Positions 48,201 to 57,922 of a stretch of 64,000 nucleotides of DNA are shown here, in pieces. The notes under the pieces were generated by a model. That model made no database searches and had not been told where the DNA came from. It worked only from the letters and a program-made list of their open reading frames with translations. This DNA is from JAHJQQ01 sp963737555 (lineage in GTDB: Bacteria; Pseudomonadota; Gammaproteobacteria; Thiohalobacterales; Thiohalobacteraceae), in the NCBI GenBank assembly GCA_963737555.1, contig CAVTTB010000001.1, positions 276,176 to 340,175 on the forward strand. The letters run 5' to 3'. Position numbers and translations under genes: made by a program. Every line of letters starts with the position of its first letter. Within the stretch, counting starts at the first letter, position 1.

Positions 48201-48820
48201 TCTCTGCACTCTGTTGGGATGGCTGTCGTGTGCGGCCCTGGCTGATAATAATGGCGCTGATAAAGGTGAAGGCGCGCCGCGCATTCTGGTGTTCGGCGAC
48301 AGTATCAGTGCCGCCTATGGTATCGAACTCGATGCCGGTTGGGTCGCGCTGCTGCAACAACGGCTGCGTGCGCAGGATCTGCCGCATGCCGTCGTCAACG
48401 CCAGTATCAGCGGCGAGACCACGGCCGGTGGTCGCGCACGCCTGCCGGCACTGCTTGCGCAAGATCGGTATGCGCTGGTGCTGCTCGAACTCGGCGGCAA
48501 CGACGGTCTGCGTGGTTTGAGTCTCGCACAGACCGAGGCCAACCTGCGCGCGATGATCGAAGTCGCACAGGCCGCCGGCGCCAAAGTGCTGCTGCTCGGC
48601 ATGCGGCTGCCACCCAATTACGGACCGACCTATACCAACGCCTTCGCCGCGATCTACCCGAACACTCGCGCGGGAGACGGGTGCCGCGCTGGTGCCGTTT
48701 CTGCTCGACGGCGTGGCCACCGATCCCGCGCTGATGCTGCCCGACCGTATCCATCCGCGTGCCGAGGCCCAGCCCCGTTTACTGGACCTGGTGTGGCCGG
48801 TATTGGTTCCGTTGCTGTAG
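48175..48820 (+). CDS. tesA: Lysophospholipase/thioesterase TesA, GDSL type (one frameshift)
   Basis: TesA is a periplasmic SGNH hydrolase. After a signal peptide (FILCTLLGWLSCAALADN) come block I VFGDSISAAYG with the nucleophilic serine, LLELGGNDGLRG (block III) and, after a frame change near 48672, ATDPALMLPDRIHPRAEAQ with the catalytic Asp and His. The repaired frame (ELARETGAALVPFLLDG) ends at the TAG at 48818-48820; about 215 residues. Translation further upstream only copies the antisense of ybbA. Confidence 0.9.
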
Positions 48821-48920
48821 CGATCCGCGCAAGGTGGTCCCGAGTTCCGACGCGGTGTAGAATCGCGGCCCCGCCCGCAGAGCCTGGCGGTCAGATCCCG
48901 GCGCTGACAAGGAGACCGCC

Positions 48921-50008
48921 ATGCCCCAGACTACGGAACAGGCCCACACCCCGGTGAAAATGAACGCCGCCGCTGCATCGTGCCACGACCAAATCCGCCA
49001 GTCCCATGCGCCCGCTGCTGAGTCTGCCGGTGCCGCAGGCCGCCGCCATCATCGCCTCGATGCAGCTCGACAAGGCGCATGAGGCCTTTGTGCGCATGAC
49101 ACGCAATCCCGACGACGAGGCGCTGCACGATTTCCGCGTCGGTCTGCGCCAGCTGCGCAGTACCTTCAGCGCCTACCCCGAGGCGTTCCCGTCACTGCCT
49201 AAGCGCCTGCGCAAAACTATGCGTCAGCTCGGCCGTGATACCAACCACGCCCGCGATGCCGAGGTGCAGCTCGATTGGCTGATGCGCAATGAACGTCAGA
49301 TCACCGGCGACGCGCGTTTGGGCCTGCGTTGGCTGCTGCGTCAACTGGAGCTGCGCAAGGCCGAGGCCTACCGCGTGCTGCGCGTTGACGTGCTGGACGA
49401 ATACGCCGAATTGGAACAGCGCGCACGCGCTGTCCTTGCGCACAACGAGACGCTCGATGAACTGGACGACACTGGTAGAGTCCATCGGCCATTTGTGCGG
49501 CGCACACCTGGAAGAACTGGTCACTGATCTGACTTTTCACCTGCGCCACATCGAGACCCGCGAAGACGAAGATCAGCTGCATGCGGCGCGCATCTGCGGC
49601 AAGCGCATCCGCTATCTGCTGTCGCCGTTTCGCGCCGAACTCAAGGGTACCGAATCCGTCGTGCGGCGTCTGCAACGTCTGCAAGATCTGCTCGGCGAGT
49701 ATCACGACGCTCAAGTACTCAGCGGTCTGCTGCGCAAGTACACCCGCAAGGCCACGCGTGAGCAATCGGAGCGCTGGTTGGAAATCATGCTCAATCAGGC
49801 GCCCGATGCACGTACCATCGCCCGCGAACGCAAACAGGATGTGCTCACCGGATTCCTCGCCATTGCCCGCCTCGTCGCCAAGCGCAAAGAAAAATTGTTG
49901 GTGCAGCTAAGCCAGTTGCAATCGAAGGGTGCACAAGAACAATTGCTGCACGACATCGCCATGCTGGCGGCGCGCATGCAGGGACATTCGGAGCGTGCGG
50001 CGGAGTAG
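48921..50008 (+). CDS. CHAD domain protein (two frameshifts)
   Basis: CHAD domains are basic helical bundles that bind polyphosphate. The conserved pattern HDFRVGLRQLRSTFSAY is present, then AEVQLDWLMRNERQ in the first half. After a frame change near 49473 the second half reads LHAARICGKRIRYLLSPF and LQDLLGEYHDAQVL, as in the repeated CHAD core. The likely start at 48921 (MPQTTEQAHTPVKM) requires another frame change near 48978; the ATG at 49006 is an alternative. Repaired length is about 360 residues. Polyphosphate granule association is an inference from the family. Confidence 0.85.
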
Positions 50009-50105
50009 GGCTGGCCGTCGCTCGGCTTGCGGCTGAAAATATTCAGCGTGCGCAGCCTGGGTAATGGAGCCGGGTTGATTGCCAGCGCCAAGCCGGAGCG
50101 ATGAC

Positions 50106-51895
50106 ATGCGTGATTCATCTCCTTCATCCCAGCGACCGGAACCGGGTCGTATCCCGCGCCCGCTGAATGCCGATCAGATCGGCTGGATACGCTGGCTGCC
50201 TGGGCTACAGACTTTGCGTCGCGTATGAGGCAGCCTGGTTGCGTCACGACATCGTCGCCGGACTGGTGCTGACGACGATGCTGGTGCCCGTGGGCATCGC
50301 CTACGCGGTGGCCTCGGGTGTGCCGGGCATCTATGGCCTCTACGCGACCATCGTTCCACTGCTCGCTTATGCACTGTTCGGCCCCAGTCGCATTCTGGTG
50401 TTGGGGCCCGATTCATCGCTGGCGGCGGTCATCCTCGCGGTCATCCTGCCGCTGTCTGGCGGCGACCCGCTGCGTGCCGTTGCCCTGGCCGGCATGATGG
50501 CGGTCGTGTCGGGGATGGTGTGTATCGTGGCCGGCATCGCGCGCCTCGGCTTCGTCACCGAACTGCTGTCCAAGCCGATCCGCTACGGCTACATGAACGG
50601 CATTGCGCTGACGGTACTGATCAGTCAACTGCCCAAGCTGTTCGGTTTTTCGATCGAGAGGACCGGACCACTGCAGAGACGTATGGGCCATCGCCCTGGC
50701 GGTGTTCGACGGCCGAACCAACTGGGCTGCGTTCCTGGTCGGCGCAGGCACGCTGGCGGTGATCCTGCTGCTCAAGGGCAGCAAGCGCTGGCCGGGTATT
50801 CTGATCGCCGTGGTTGCAGCGACCGTCGTCGTGGGTGTGCTGGACCTGTCGGCGCGCGCCCATGTCGCGGTGCTCGGTTCTCTACCGCAAGGTCTGCCGG
50901 CGTTCGCCATCCCGTGGATCACCTACACCGATATCGTCCCCGTCCTGATCGGCGGTTGCGCCGTCGCGCTGGTGTCGTTCGCCGACACCAGCGTGCTCTC
51001 GCGTGTCTATGCCGCGCGCACCCGCAGCTATGTCGATCCGAACCAGGAGATGGTGGGTCTCGGCGTCGCCAACCTGGCCGCCGGATTTTTTCAGGGCTTT
51101 CCGATCAGCAGCAGTTCGTCGCGCACGCCCGTGGCCGAGGCCGCGGGTGCCAGAACCCAACTGACCGGCGTCGTCGGCGCGCTGGCGGTTGCCCTGCTGC
51201 TGGTGGTGGCACCGGATCTGCTGAAGCATTTGCCCACCAGTGCATTGGCGGCGGTCGTGATCGCGTCGGCCATCGGTCTGATCGAGGTGACCGACCTGCG
51301 TCGGATCTATCGCATCCAGCGTTGGGAGTTCTGGCTATCGATCGTCTGCACCGTCGGCGTGGCTGTGCTGGGCGCGATTCCAGGCATCGGCCTGGCGATC
51401 GTGATTGCCGTCATCGAGTTTCTGTGGGACGGCTGGCGTCCGCATTCCGCAGTCCTGGGTCGCGCCGATGGTGTCAAAGGCTATCACGACATCAAACGTT
51501 ATCCCGACGCGCGCCTGATCCCCGGCCTGGTTCTGTTTCGCTGGGATGCGCCCTTGTTCTTCGCCAACGCCGAGTTGTTCCATGACCGCGTGCTGGACGC
51601 GGTGGCAGCATCGCCTACGCCCGTGCGCTGGCTGGTGGTGGCGGCGGAACCGGTCACCAGTGTGGACGTCACCGCCGCCGACATGCTCGGCGAGTTAGAA
51701 GAGACCTTGCGCGCGGCTGACATCCAACTGTGCTTTGCCGAGATGAAGGATCCCGTTAAGGACAAGCTGAAACGCTTCGGACTGTTCGCGCGGCTGGGTG
51801 AACAGACCTTCTTTCCGACCGTGGGTGCGGCCGTCAGCCGCTATCTCAAGACTCACGCGGTGGAGTGGGATGACTGGGAGGACCGGAGTCCATGA
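50106..51895 (+). CDS. SulP family anion transporter with STAS domain (two frameshifts)
   Basis: A SLC26/SulP-type inner-membrane transporter for sulfate, bicarbonate or another anion. The start MRDSSPSSQRPEPGRIP leads to IRWLPGLQTLRR, then a frame change near 50222 to the first membrane helices (DIVAGLVLTTMLVPVGIAYA, GVPGIYGLYATIVPLLAYAL). A second change near 50675 leads to the rest, including FQGFPISSSSSRTPVAEAAG, and a C-terminal STAS domain (SPTPVRWLVVAAEPVTSVDV). About 595 residues when repaired. Both breaks are single-base. The substrate cannot be told. Confidence 0.88.
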
Positions 51896-51963
51896 GGCAA
51901 GGTCGCGCTGAACAATATGGGTGGGTGAATGACACTTATTTAATCTAAGCGAATTTCTATCCG

Positions 51964-52094
51964 ATGTAGGGTGGGTGAGGCGCGTCGTTTGCGCCGTAAC
52001 CCACCAAGCGTGCCGTAGGCACACATTAACAAACGCATCGTGTAGCTGCGCAATGCTTGGTGGGTTACGCAAAAACCGCATACCCACCCTACAT
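51964..52094. mobile_element. MITE-like hairpin element (GTAGGGTGGGT family)
   Basis: A 131-bp unit has 13-bp exact terminal inverted repeats: ATGTAGGGTGGGT (51964-51976) and ACCCACCCTACAT (52082-52094). An inner pair, GTAACCCACCAAGC and GCTTGGTGGGTTAC, is also exact, so the whole unit can fold as a long hairpin. It has no coding capacity. Elements with GTAGGGTGGGT ends are scattered in many proteobacteria and cyanobacteria. It lies in the 341-base gap after the SulP gene, which is otherwise empty. Confidence 0.8.
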
Positions 52095-52236
52095 TTGAGC
52101 CTAAGTATGTGCCATTCGGGTTACGGGTTACAATTTCCGAGATAGACCGTGAGCAGACCACCAATATCCGATCAGACCATGGTTAACGACAGCTTTGACC
52201 TTGCTCGGTGTTGTTCAAGGCGTATTGCAGCGGTCT

Positions 52237-52461
52237 TCACTCCACTGACTTCAAAACCACCACCCCGCCATTCAACCACGTCGCCCATTGCGCATGCACC
52301 GAGACATCGACGCCGTCGGCACGGGCCTTGGCTTGCAGATGGCGTTGCAGGTCGTGCATGAGTTGCGAATCCATCAGATCGATCTCATCCTGCAAATGGC
52401 TGTGCAGCAGGCGGTAGATCAGCTGGAGTTCGGCGAGGTCGTATTCAGTCAGGGTTTTCAT
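52237..52461 (-). CDS. Small hypothetical protein
   Basis: A 74-residue protein, not recognised. It begins MKTLTEYDLAELQLIYRLLH and contains HLQDEIDLMDSQLMHDLQRH, an amphipathic acidic helix rich in Leu, Asp and Gln, then a short hydrophobic C-terminus (WATWLNGGVVVLKSVE). It is soluble by appearance, with no signal peptide. An in-frame extension upstream lacks a ribosome-binding site. The gene is divergent from the small membrane protein at 52676. Confidence 0.55.
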   Translation of the reverse strand: MKTLTEYDLAELQLIYRLLHSHLQDEIDLMDSQLMHDLQRHLQAKARADGVDVSVHAQWATWLNGGVVVLKSVE

Positions 52462-52675
52462 GAGCGTGTGTCGTGGATCTGCATGGGATGAGGATGACTG
52501 CCGGGGAGTGTATATCAGTTTCCGGGCAGGTCCCACCGAGTGTTTGTAGTGGATTATGCGCACAAAAACCCAGTCGCCTTGTGTATCTATGGCTATGAAC
52601 GGATTTGTCGCTGGATATCAGCGCGAATATGCGCATAATCGGTGCCACTCGCCACGACCTACGGGAACACCGCCC

Positions 52676-52990
52676 ATGCATGACGACGACACTGAGATGC
52701 CCCAGAGCGTACGTAATTATGAAAAGCGACTGTATCGGCACCGGCAGTTGTATTGGCGGGCGTTACTGCCTTCGGTGTTGGTGATCGGTGCTGGGTATGC
52801 CTTGGGATATTTAACGGAGGCGCTGCTGCTGGCTTTGCTGGGCGTGACGATCGTGATGCTGGTCATGCTGCGCGAGATGATCGATGTCCTCGGTTATCTG
52901 GGCGTCCAGCAACGCGAGGCGGCGCTCAGTCGCGAGGCCTTGCGACGTGAACTCGTCGATTCCCATGCTGAATCCAGGATCAAATCCTAG
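52676..52990 (+). CDS. Small membrane protein, unknown function
   Basis: The 104-residue protein has a charged N-terminus (MHDDDTEMPQSVRNYEKRLY), two adjacent membrane helices (ALLPSVLVIGAGYALGYL and ALLLALLGVTIVMLVML) and a helical, charged C-terminus (REMIDVLGYLGVQQREAALS). It is not recognised. A longer reading from 52556 has no support. It lies upstream of nifJ on the same strand, separated by 231 bases. Confidence 0.6.
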   Translation: MHDDDTEMPQSVRNYEKRLYRHRQLYWRALLPSVLVIGAGYALGYLTEALLLALLGVTIVMLVMLREMIDVLGYLGVQQREAALSREALRRELVDSHAESRIKS

Positions 52991-53119
52991 ATCTAATCCC
53001 AAATCGGATTGGATAACGGCGATTCAGTTGGGTAGGGCAATGAACCGGTCGCGCCGGCCACAGCGCGATAGTTCCCGTCTCGGCACGTGGTTGAGCAAAC
53101 GTAGCTGGACCACGTGGTA

Positions 53120-53133
53120 TTGATCCCCGTCAA
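53120..53133 (+). promoter_or_regulatory. Candidate FNR/ANR box upstream of nifJ
   Basis: TTGAT-CCCC-GTCAA differs from the FNR consensus TTGATNNNNATCAA at one position. A -35/-10 pair follows: GTGACT (53154-53159) and TATGCT (53176-53181) with a 16-base spacer. With transcription starting near 53188, the box centre would be at about -61.5, a standard class I activator position. It suits an oxygen-sensitive enzyme. Confidence 0.5.
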
Positions 53134-53221
53134 CTGAAGCCGGCTTTCCGCTGGTGACTTCGCCTGCCGTCTGGCTATGCTGTCCGTGCTACCACACGTG
53201 GTTGTGGACGGAGATACTCCT

Positions 53222-56200
53222 ATGACGGCCGGACCCTGGCTGACCATCGACGGCAATGAAGCCGCTGCGATCATCGCGCACCGTCTGAGCGAAGTGTGTG
53301 CCATCTATCCCATCACACCGGCCTCGCCGATGGGCGAGTCTGCCGATGCCTGGTCGGCGGAAGGCCGCAGGAATCTGTGGGGCACGGTGCCGCACGTCAT
53401 CGAGATGCAAAGCGAGGCGGGTGCCGCCGGTGCGGTACACGGCGCTTTGCAGACCGGCAGCCTGGCGACGACGTTCACGGCCTCGCAGGGCCTGCTGCTG
53501 ATGATCCCCAATATGTACAAGATCGCCGGCGAACTTACGCCGACGGTGCTGCATGTCGCGGCGCGTTCACTGGCGTGTCAGGCGCTGTCGATTTTCGGCG
53601 ATCACAGCGATGTGATGGCGGTGCGCCAGACCGGCTATGCCATGCTGTGTGCAGGTTCGGTACAGGAGGTGATGGACTTCGCCACGATTGCGCATGCCGC
53701 GACCTTGGAAGGGCGTGTGCCGGTGCTGCATTTCTTCGATGGCTTCCGCACCTCGCACGAGGTGGCGAAGATTCAGGCCGTCGACGACAGCGTGTTACGC
53801 GCGATGATTTCCGCCACGCAGGTGCAGGCACACCGTGCACGCGCCTTGTCGCCGGAGCATCCGGTGTTGCGCGGCAGCTCGCAGAATCCCGATGTGTATT
53901 TCCAGGGGCGCGAGCGCGTCAACCCGTTCTACAGTGCCTTTCCCGGCATTGTGCAGACGCTGATGGATCGCTTCGCCGAACTCACCGGGCGCGCGTATAA
54001 GCTGTTCGACTACCACGGTGCGGCGGATGCCGAGCGCGTCATCGTCATCATGGGCTCGGGCGCCGAGGCAGTGCACGAGACGGTCGATCATCTGACGGCG
54101 CAGGGCGAGAAGGTCGGCCTGCTGCGCGTGCGTTTGTATCGGCCCTTCGATGCCGATGCATTGATTGCGGCGTTGCCCGCGACGGTGCGCGCGCTGGCCG
54201 TGCTCGATCGCACCAAAGAGCCGGGTTCTGATGGCGAACCGCTGTACAAAGATGTCATGACAGCGCTGGCGCAGGCCCATATGCAGGGCGATTCTAAATT
54301 CAAGCACCTGCCGCGCGTGATCGGTGGGCGTTACGGCTTGTCGTCCAAGGAATTCACGCCGGGCATGATCAAGGCGATGTTCGACGAACTCGGGCGCGAG
54401 CGGCCGAAGAATGGCTTCACCATCGGCATCCACGATGATGTCAGTCATACCAGTCTCGAATGGGATGCGGCTTACCGCACCGATGCACATGCCGGTTGCG
54501 TGCAGGCCTTGTTCTACGGCCTGGGTTCCGACGGCACCGTGAGCGCCAATAAGAATTCCATCAAGATCATCGGCGAGGATACCGACCTGCACGCGCAGGG
54601 CTATTTCGTTTACGACTCCAAGAAATCCGGCGCGGTGACGGTGTCGCATCTGCGCTTCGGTCCGCAGCCGATCCGTTCGACCTATCTGATCGGCGACAAC
54701 GAGGCGCAGTTCATCGCCTGTCATCAGCCGGTGTTCCTGCAACGCTACGACATGCTCGACAAGGCCGCCGAGGGCGCGGTGTTTCTGCTCAACTCAACGG
54801 AGTCACCGGACACGGTGTGGGACAGCCTGCCGCGGCGCATGCAGCAGCAGATGTTGGATAAACACATCCGCTTCTACACCATCGATGCCTACCAGGTCGC
54901 GCAAGACGCGCAGATGGGCAAGCGCATCAACACCATTATGCAGACCTGCTTCTTCGCCATCTCCGGTGTGTTGCCGCGCGAGCAGGCCATCGCCGCGATC
55001 AAGCACGCGGTGGAGAAGACCTACGGACGCAAAGGACAACGCATCGTCGAGTTCAACTTCCGCGCCATCGACGCTGCACTTGCCAGTCTCCATGAGGTGA
55101 AGCTGCCAGTGGGCGTGACCAGTGTCTTCGAGCGGCCCGATTTACTCACCGATGCGGCGCCCGATTTCGTGCGCCGCTTTACCGCCGAACTCATCGCCGG
55201 GCGTGGCGATGAAATCCCCGTCAGTCTGATGCCGGTGGACGGCAGCTTCCCGCTGGGTACGGCGGCGTATGAGAAACGCAATCTTGCTCTGGAGATTCCG
55301 GTCTGGGATGCGGATCTGTGTACGCAATGCGGCAAGTGTCCGCTGGTGTGTCCGCACGGCGTGATCCGCAGCAAACTGGTGCCGGCGAGCTTGATGCAGA
55401 ACGCACCGGAAGGTTTCAAATATCACAAGGTGCTGGGCAAGGATTATCCGCAGGACCATGTGATGATGTACCAGGTCGCGCCGGAGGATTGCACCGGCTG
55501 CGGTCTGTGCGTGGATATCTGCCCGATCCGCGACAAATCCAACGCCTCGCACAAGGCGCTCAATATGGCGCCCATCGAACCGCTGCGCGAGGCGGAGAAG
55601 GCCAACTGGGCGTTCTTCCTCGGCTTGCCCGAATACGATCGCCGTGAGGTGAAGTTCACCACCATCAAGGGCTCGATGTTGTTGCAGCCGCTGTTCGAAT
55701 TCTCCGGCGCCTGCGTCGGTTGCGGCGAGACGCCGTATGTCAAACTCGCCAGCCAGTTGTTCGGCGATCGCATGCTGGTCGCCAACGCCACCGGCTGTTC
55801 GTCGATTTACGGCGGCAATCTGCCGACCACGCCGTGGACCACCAATGCCGAGGGGCGCGGGCCGGCCTGGAACAATTCGCTGTTCGAGGACAACGCGGAA
55901 TTCGGGCTGGGCATGCGCGTCGCCATCGACAAACAGATCGAATATGCGCGCGAGTTGGTCTGCGATCTGAAAGAATTCATTGGCGAAGAACTGGCCGCTG
56001 CACTGCGTGCGTCGGCGCGGCCGGGTGAGCAGGGCGATGAGGCTGCCATTGCGCAGCAGCGCGCGCGCGTCGTGCAGTTGCGTGAGCAGCTCAAAGGCAT
56101 CGACGATCCGCGTGCCCGCGAACTGGAAACGGTCGCCGAGAATCTGGTGCGCAAGAGCGTGTGGATCATCGGCGGCGACGGTTGGGCCTACGACATCGGC

Positions 56201-56872
56201 TACGGCGGTCTGGATCACGTGCTCGCCTCGGGGCGCAATGTGAACATTCTGGTGTTGGATACCGAGGTGTATTCCAATACCGGCGGGCAGATGTCGAAGG
56301 CGACACCGCTGGGCGCGGTGGCGAAATTCGCCGCCGGCGGCAAGTCGACCGGCAAGAAGGATCTGGCCTTGCTGGCGATGGGTTACGAGAACGTCTATGT
56401 CGCGCATATCGCCTACGGCGCGAAGGACATGCAGACGCTGCGCACCTTCATCGATGCCGAGGCGCACGACGGTCCGTCGTTGATCATCGCCTATGCGCCG
56501 TGCATCGCCCACGGCGTGGATCTGTCCTTCAATCACCGCCAGCAGGATCTCGCGGTGAAGAGCGGGCACTGGCCGTTGTTCCGCTACGAACCGGCGCGCG
56601 CCGCGGCGGGTAAGAATCCGCTGCATCTGGATTCGCCCGAGCCGTCGATTCCGTACAAGGATTTCATCAGCACCGAGACACGCTTCAATATGCTCTGGCG
56701 CAGTCATCCGGATGCGGCGGAAGGCTTCCTGGCGCGTTCGCAGCAGGACGTTCGCGCCCGTTACCATCACTATAAGCAACTGGCGGATTTGCCCTTCGAT
56801 CTACCGGGGACTGGCGAGGCCGATGAAACAACGACAGAATCGGCGGCGACGCCGGCGACCAAGGAGGAATGA
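53222..56872 (+). CDS. nifJ: Pyruvate:ferredoxin (flavodoxin) oxidoreductase
   Basis: A full-length single-chain PFOR (1216 residues from the ATG at 53222). It oxidises pyruvate to acetyl-CoA and CO2, reducing ferredoxin or flavodoxin. Domain order: the pyrimidine-binding domain (IYPITPASPMGESADAWSAE), the CoA-binding and gamma domains, a 2x[4Fe-4S] ferredoxin domain with CTQCGKCPLVCP and CTGCGLCVDICP, and the TPP domain with a third cluster (GACVGCGETPYVKL) and the GDGWAYDIGYGGLDHVLA motif. No frameshift occurs in 3.6 kb. The reaction can run backwards in reductive carbon fixation. A DHOD-like gene follows three bases later. Confidence 0.97.
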   Translation: MTAGPWLTIDGNEAAAIIAHRLSEVCAIYPITPASPMGESADAWSAEGRRNLWGTVPHVIEMQSEAGAAGAVHGALQTGSLATTFTASQGLLLMIPNMYKIAGELTPTVLHVAARSLACQALSIFGDHSDVMAVRQTGYAMLCAGSVQEVMDFATIAHAATLEGRVPVLHFFDGFRTSHEVAKIQAVDDSVLRAMISATQVQAHRARALSPEHPVLRGSSQNPDVYFQGRERVNPFYSAFPGIVQTLMDRFAELTGRAYKLFDYHGAADAERVIVIMGSGAEAVHETVDHLTAQGEKVGLLRVRLYRPFDADALIAALPATVRALAVLDRTKEPGSDGEPLYKDVMTALAQAHMQGDSKFKHLPRVIGGRYGLSSKEFTPGMIKAMFDELGRERPKNGFTIGIHDDVSHTSLEWDAAYRTDAHAGCVQALFYGLGSDGTVSANKNSIKIIGEDTDLHAQGYFVYDSKKSGAVTVSHLRFGPQPIRSTYLIGDNEAQFIACHQPVFLQRYDMLDKAAEGAVFLLNSTESPDTVWDSLPRRMQQQMLDKHIRFYTIDAYQVAQDAQMGKRINTIMQTCFFAISGVLPREQAIAAIKHAVEKTYGRKGQRIVEFNFRAIDAALASLHEVKLPVGVTSVFERPDLLTDAAPDFVRRFTAELIAGRGDEIPVSLMPVDGSFPLGTAAYEKRNLALEIPVWDADLCTQCGKCPLVCPHGVIRSKLVPASLMQNAPEGFKYHKVLGKDYPQDHVMMYQVAPEDCTGCGLCVDICPIRDKSNASHKALNMAPIEPLREAEKANWAFFLGLPEYDRREVKFTTIKGSMLLQPLFEFSGACVGCGETPYVKLASQLFGDRMLVANATGCSSIYGGNLPTTPWTTNAEGRGPAWNNSLFEDNAEFGLGMRVAIDKQIEYARELVCDLKEFIGEELAAALRASARPGEQGDEAAIAQQRARVVQLREQLKGIDDPRARELETVAENLVRKSVWIIGGDGWAYDIGYGGLDHVLASGRNVNILVLDTEVYSNTGGQMSKATPLGAVAKFAAGGKSTGKKDLALLAMGYENVYVAHIAYGAKDMQTLRTFIDAEAHDGPSLIIAYAPCIAHGVDLSFNHRQQDLAVKSGHWPLFRYEPARAAAGKNPLHLDSPEPSIPYKDFISTETRFNMLWRSHPDAAEGFLARSQQDVRARYHHYKQLADLPFDLPGTGEADETTTESAATPATKEE

Positions 56873-56874
56873 GC

Positions 56875-57894
56875 ATGATCGATCTCAGTACCGAATATCT
56901 GGGTCTCACGCTCGCCAATCCGTTGGTGCCGTCGGCCTCGCCGTTTTCACGGGATCTGGATATGGCGCGGCGCTTGGAAGATGCGGGTGCATCGGCGTTG
57001 GTGATGTATTCGTTGTTCGAGGAGGCGATCCAGGCTTCAGAAGAGGCCGCCGCACGCTTTTTCCACGAACAGGCGATCGGTTTCGGCGAGGCGGATTCGT
57101 TTCTGCCGGTGCCCGCGCACGATGCCTATCTCAGCGAACTCGATGAATACCTGGAGCAGGTGGCGACGCTCAAGCGCGCGCTGCATATCCCCGTGATCGC
57201 CAGTCTCAACGGCATCACGCCCGGCGGCTGGGTGCATTACGGCCGGCAATTGCAGGAGGCGGGCGCCGATGCGCTGGAGCTGAACGTCTATTACGTCGCC
57301 AGCAACCTGCGCGAATCGGCGGCCGAGGTTGAGGGTCGCTATGTCGAGTTGCTCTATGAACTGGAGCAGCATGTGACTATTCCGATCACGATGAAGCTGT
57401 CGTCACAGTTCAGTTCGCCGGGGCATTTTATTCACAATCTTGAAGCGGCCGGCGCGCGCGGTGTGGCGTTGTTCAATCGTTTCTATCAGCCGGACATTGA
57501 CCTGGTGACGCGTGAAGTCGTGCCGACGCTGACCTTGTCATCGCCCTATGAATCGCTGCTGCGTATTCATTGGGTGGCGGCCCTGTACGGGCAGGTGGGC
57601 CTGTCGCTGGCCGTCACCGGCGGCATTCATTCCGCAACGGATGCACTGAAGGCGCTGATGGCCGGCGCCGATGTGACGCATCTGTGCAGTGTGTTGCTGA
57701 AAGAAGGTCCGGAGTTTCTTGGCAGCATCCGCGCTGACATGATCCGCTGGATGGAAGAGCACGAATACAGTTCGGTCAAACAACTCAAGGGCAGCGTCAG
57801 TCGCAAGCACGCCATCGATCCGGGTGCCTACGATCGTGCGAACTATGTGAAGGTGATGGACAGCCACCGCACCCCGGGCGGGGTGCGGCGCTGA
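56875..57894 (+). CDS. Dihydroorotate dehydrogenase-like FMN protein
   Basis: The 339-residue protein has a TIM-barrel FMN fold of the DHOD-like group: STEYLGLTLANPLVPSASPF at the N-terminus, a long insertion (LEELDEYLEQVATLKRAL region), MKLSSQFSSPGHFIHNLEAA and the phosphate-binding SLAVTGGIHSATDALKALMA. It lacks the class 1/2 catalytic Cys/Ser context I would expect for a true PyrD, so the substrate is uncertain. AAGGAGG seven bases before the ATG at 56875 favours that start over 56869. It is coupled to nifJ; the pair recurs in many bacteria. Confidence 0.85.
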   Translation: MIDLSTEYLGLTLANPLVPSASPFSRDLDMARRLEDAGASALVMYSLFEEAIQASEEAAARFFHEQAIGFGEADSFLPVPAHDAYLSELDEYLEQVATLKRALHIPVIASLNGITPGGWVHYGRQLQEAGADALELNVYYVASNLRESAAEVEGRYVELLYELEQHVTIPITMKLSSQFSSPGHFIHNLEAAGARGVALFNRFYQPDIDLVTREVVPTLTLSSPYESLLRIHWVAALYGQVGLSLAVTGGIHSATDALKALMAGADVTHLCSVLLKEGPEFLGSIRADMIRWMEEHEYSSVKQLKGSVSRKHAIDPGAYDRANYVKVMDSHRTPGGVRR

Positions 57895-57922
57895 GTTTGC
57901 CGATGTCTGTGTAACAGTCGTC

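Noticed and set aside
52237..52990. Toxin-antitoxin pair
   Set aside because: The two small genes are divergent, not overlapping in one operon, and neither matches a toxin or antitoxin family.
55142..56779. 545-codon open frame on the minus strand
   Set aside because: It is antisense to the intact nifJ gene and encodes no recognisable motif.
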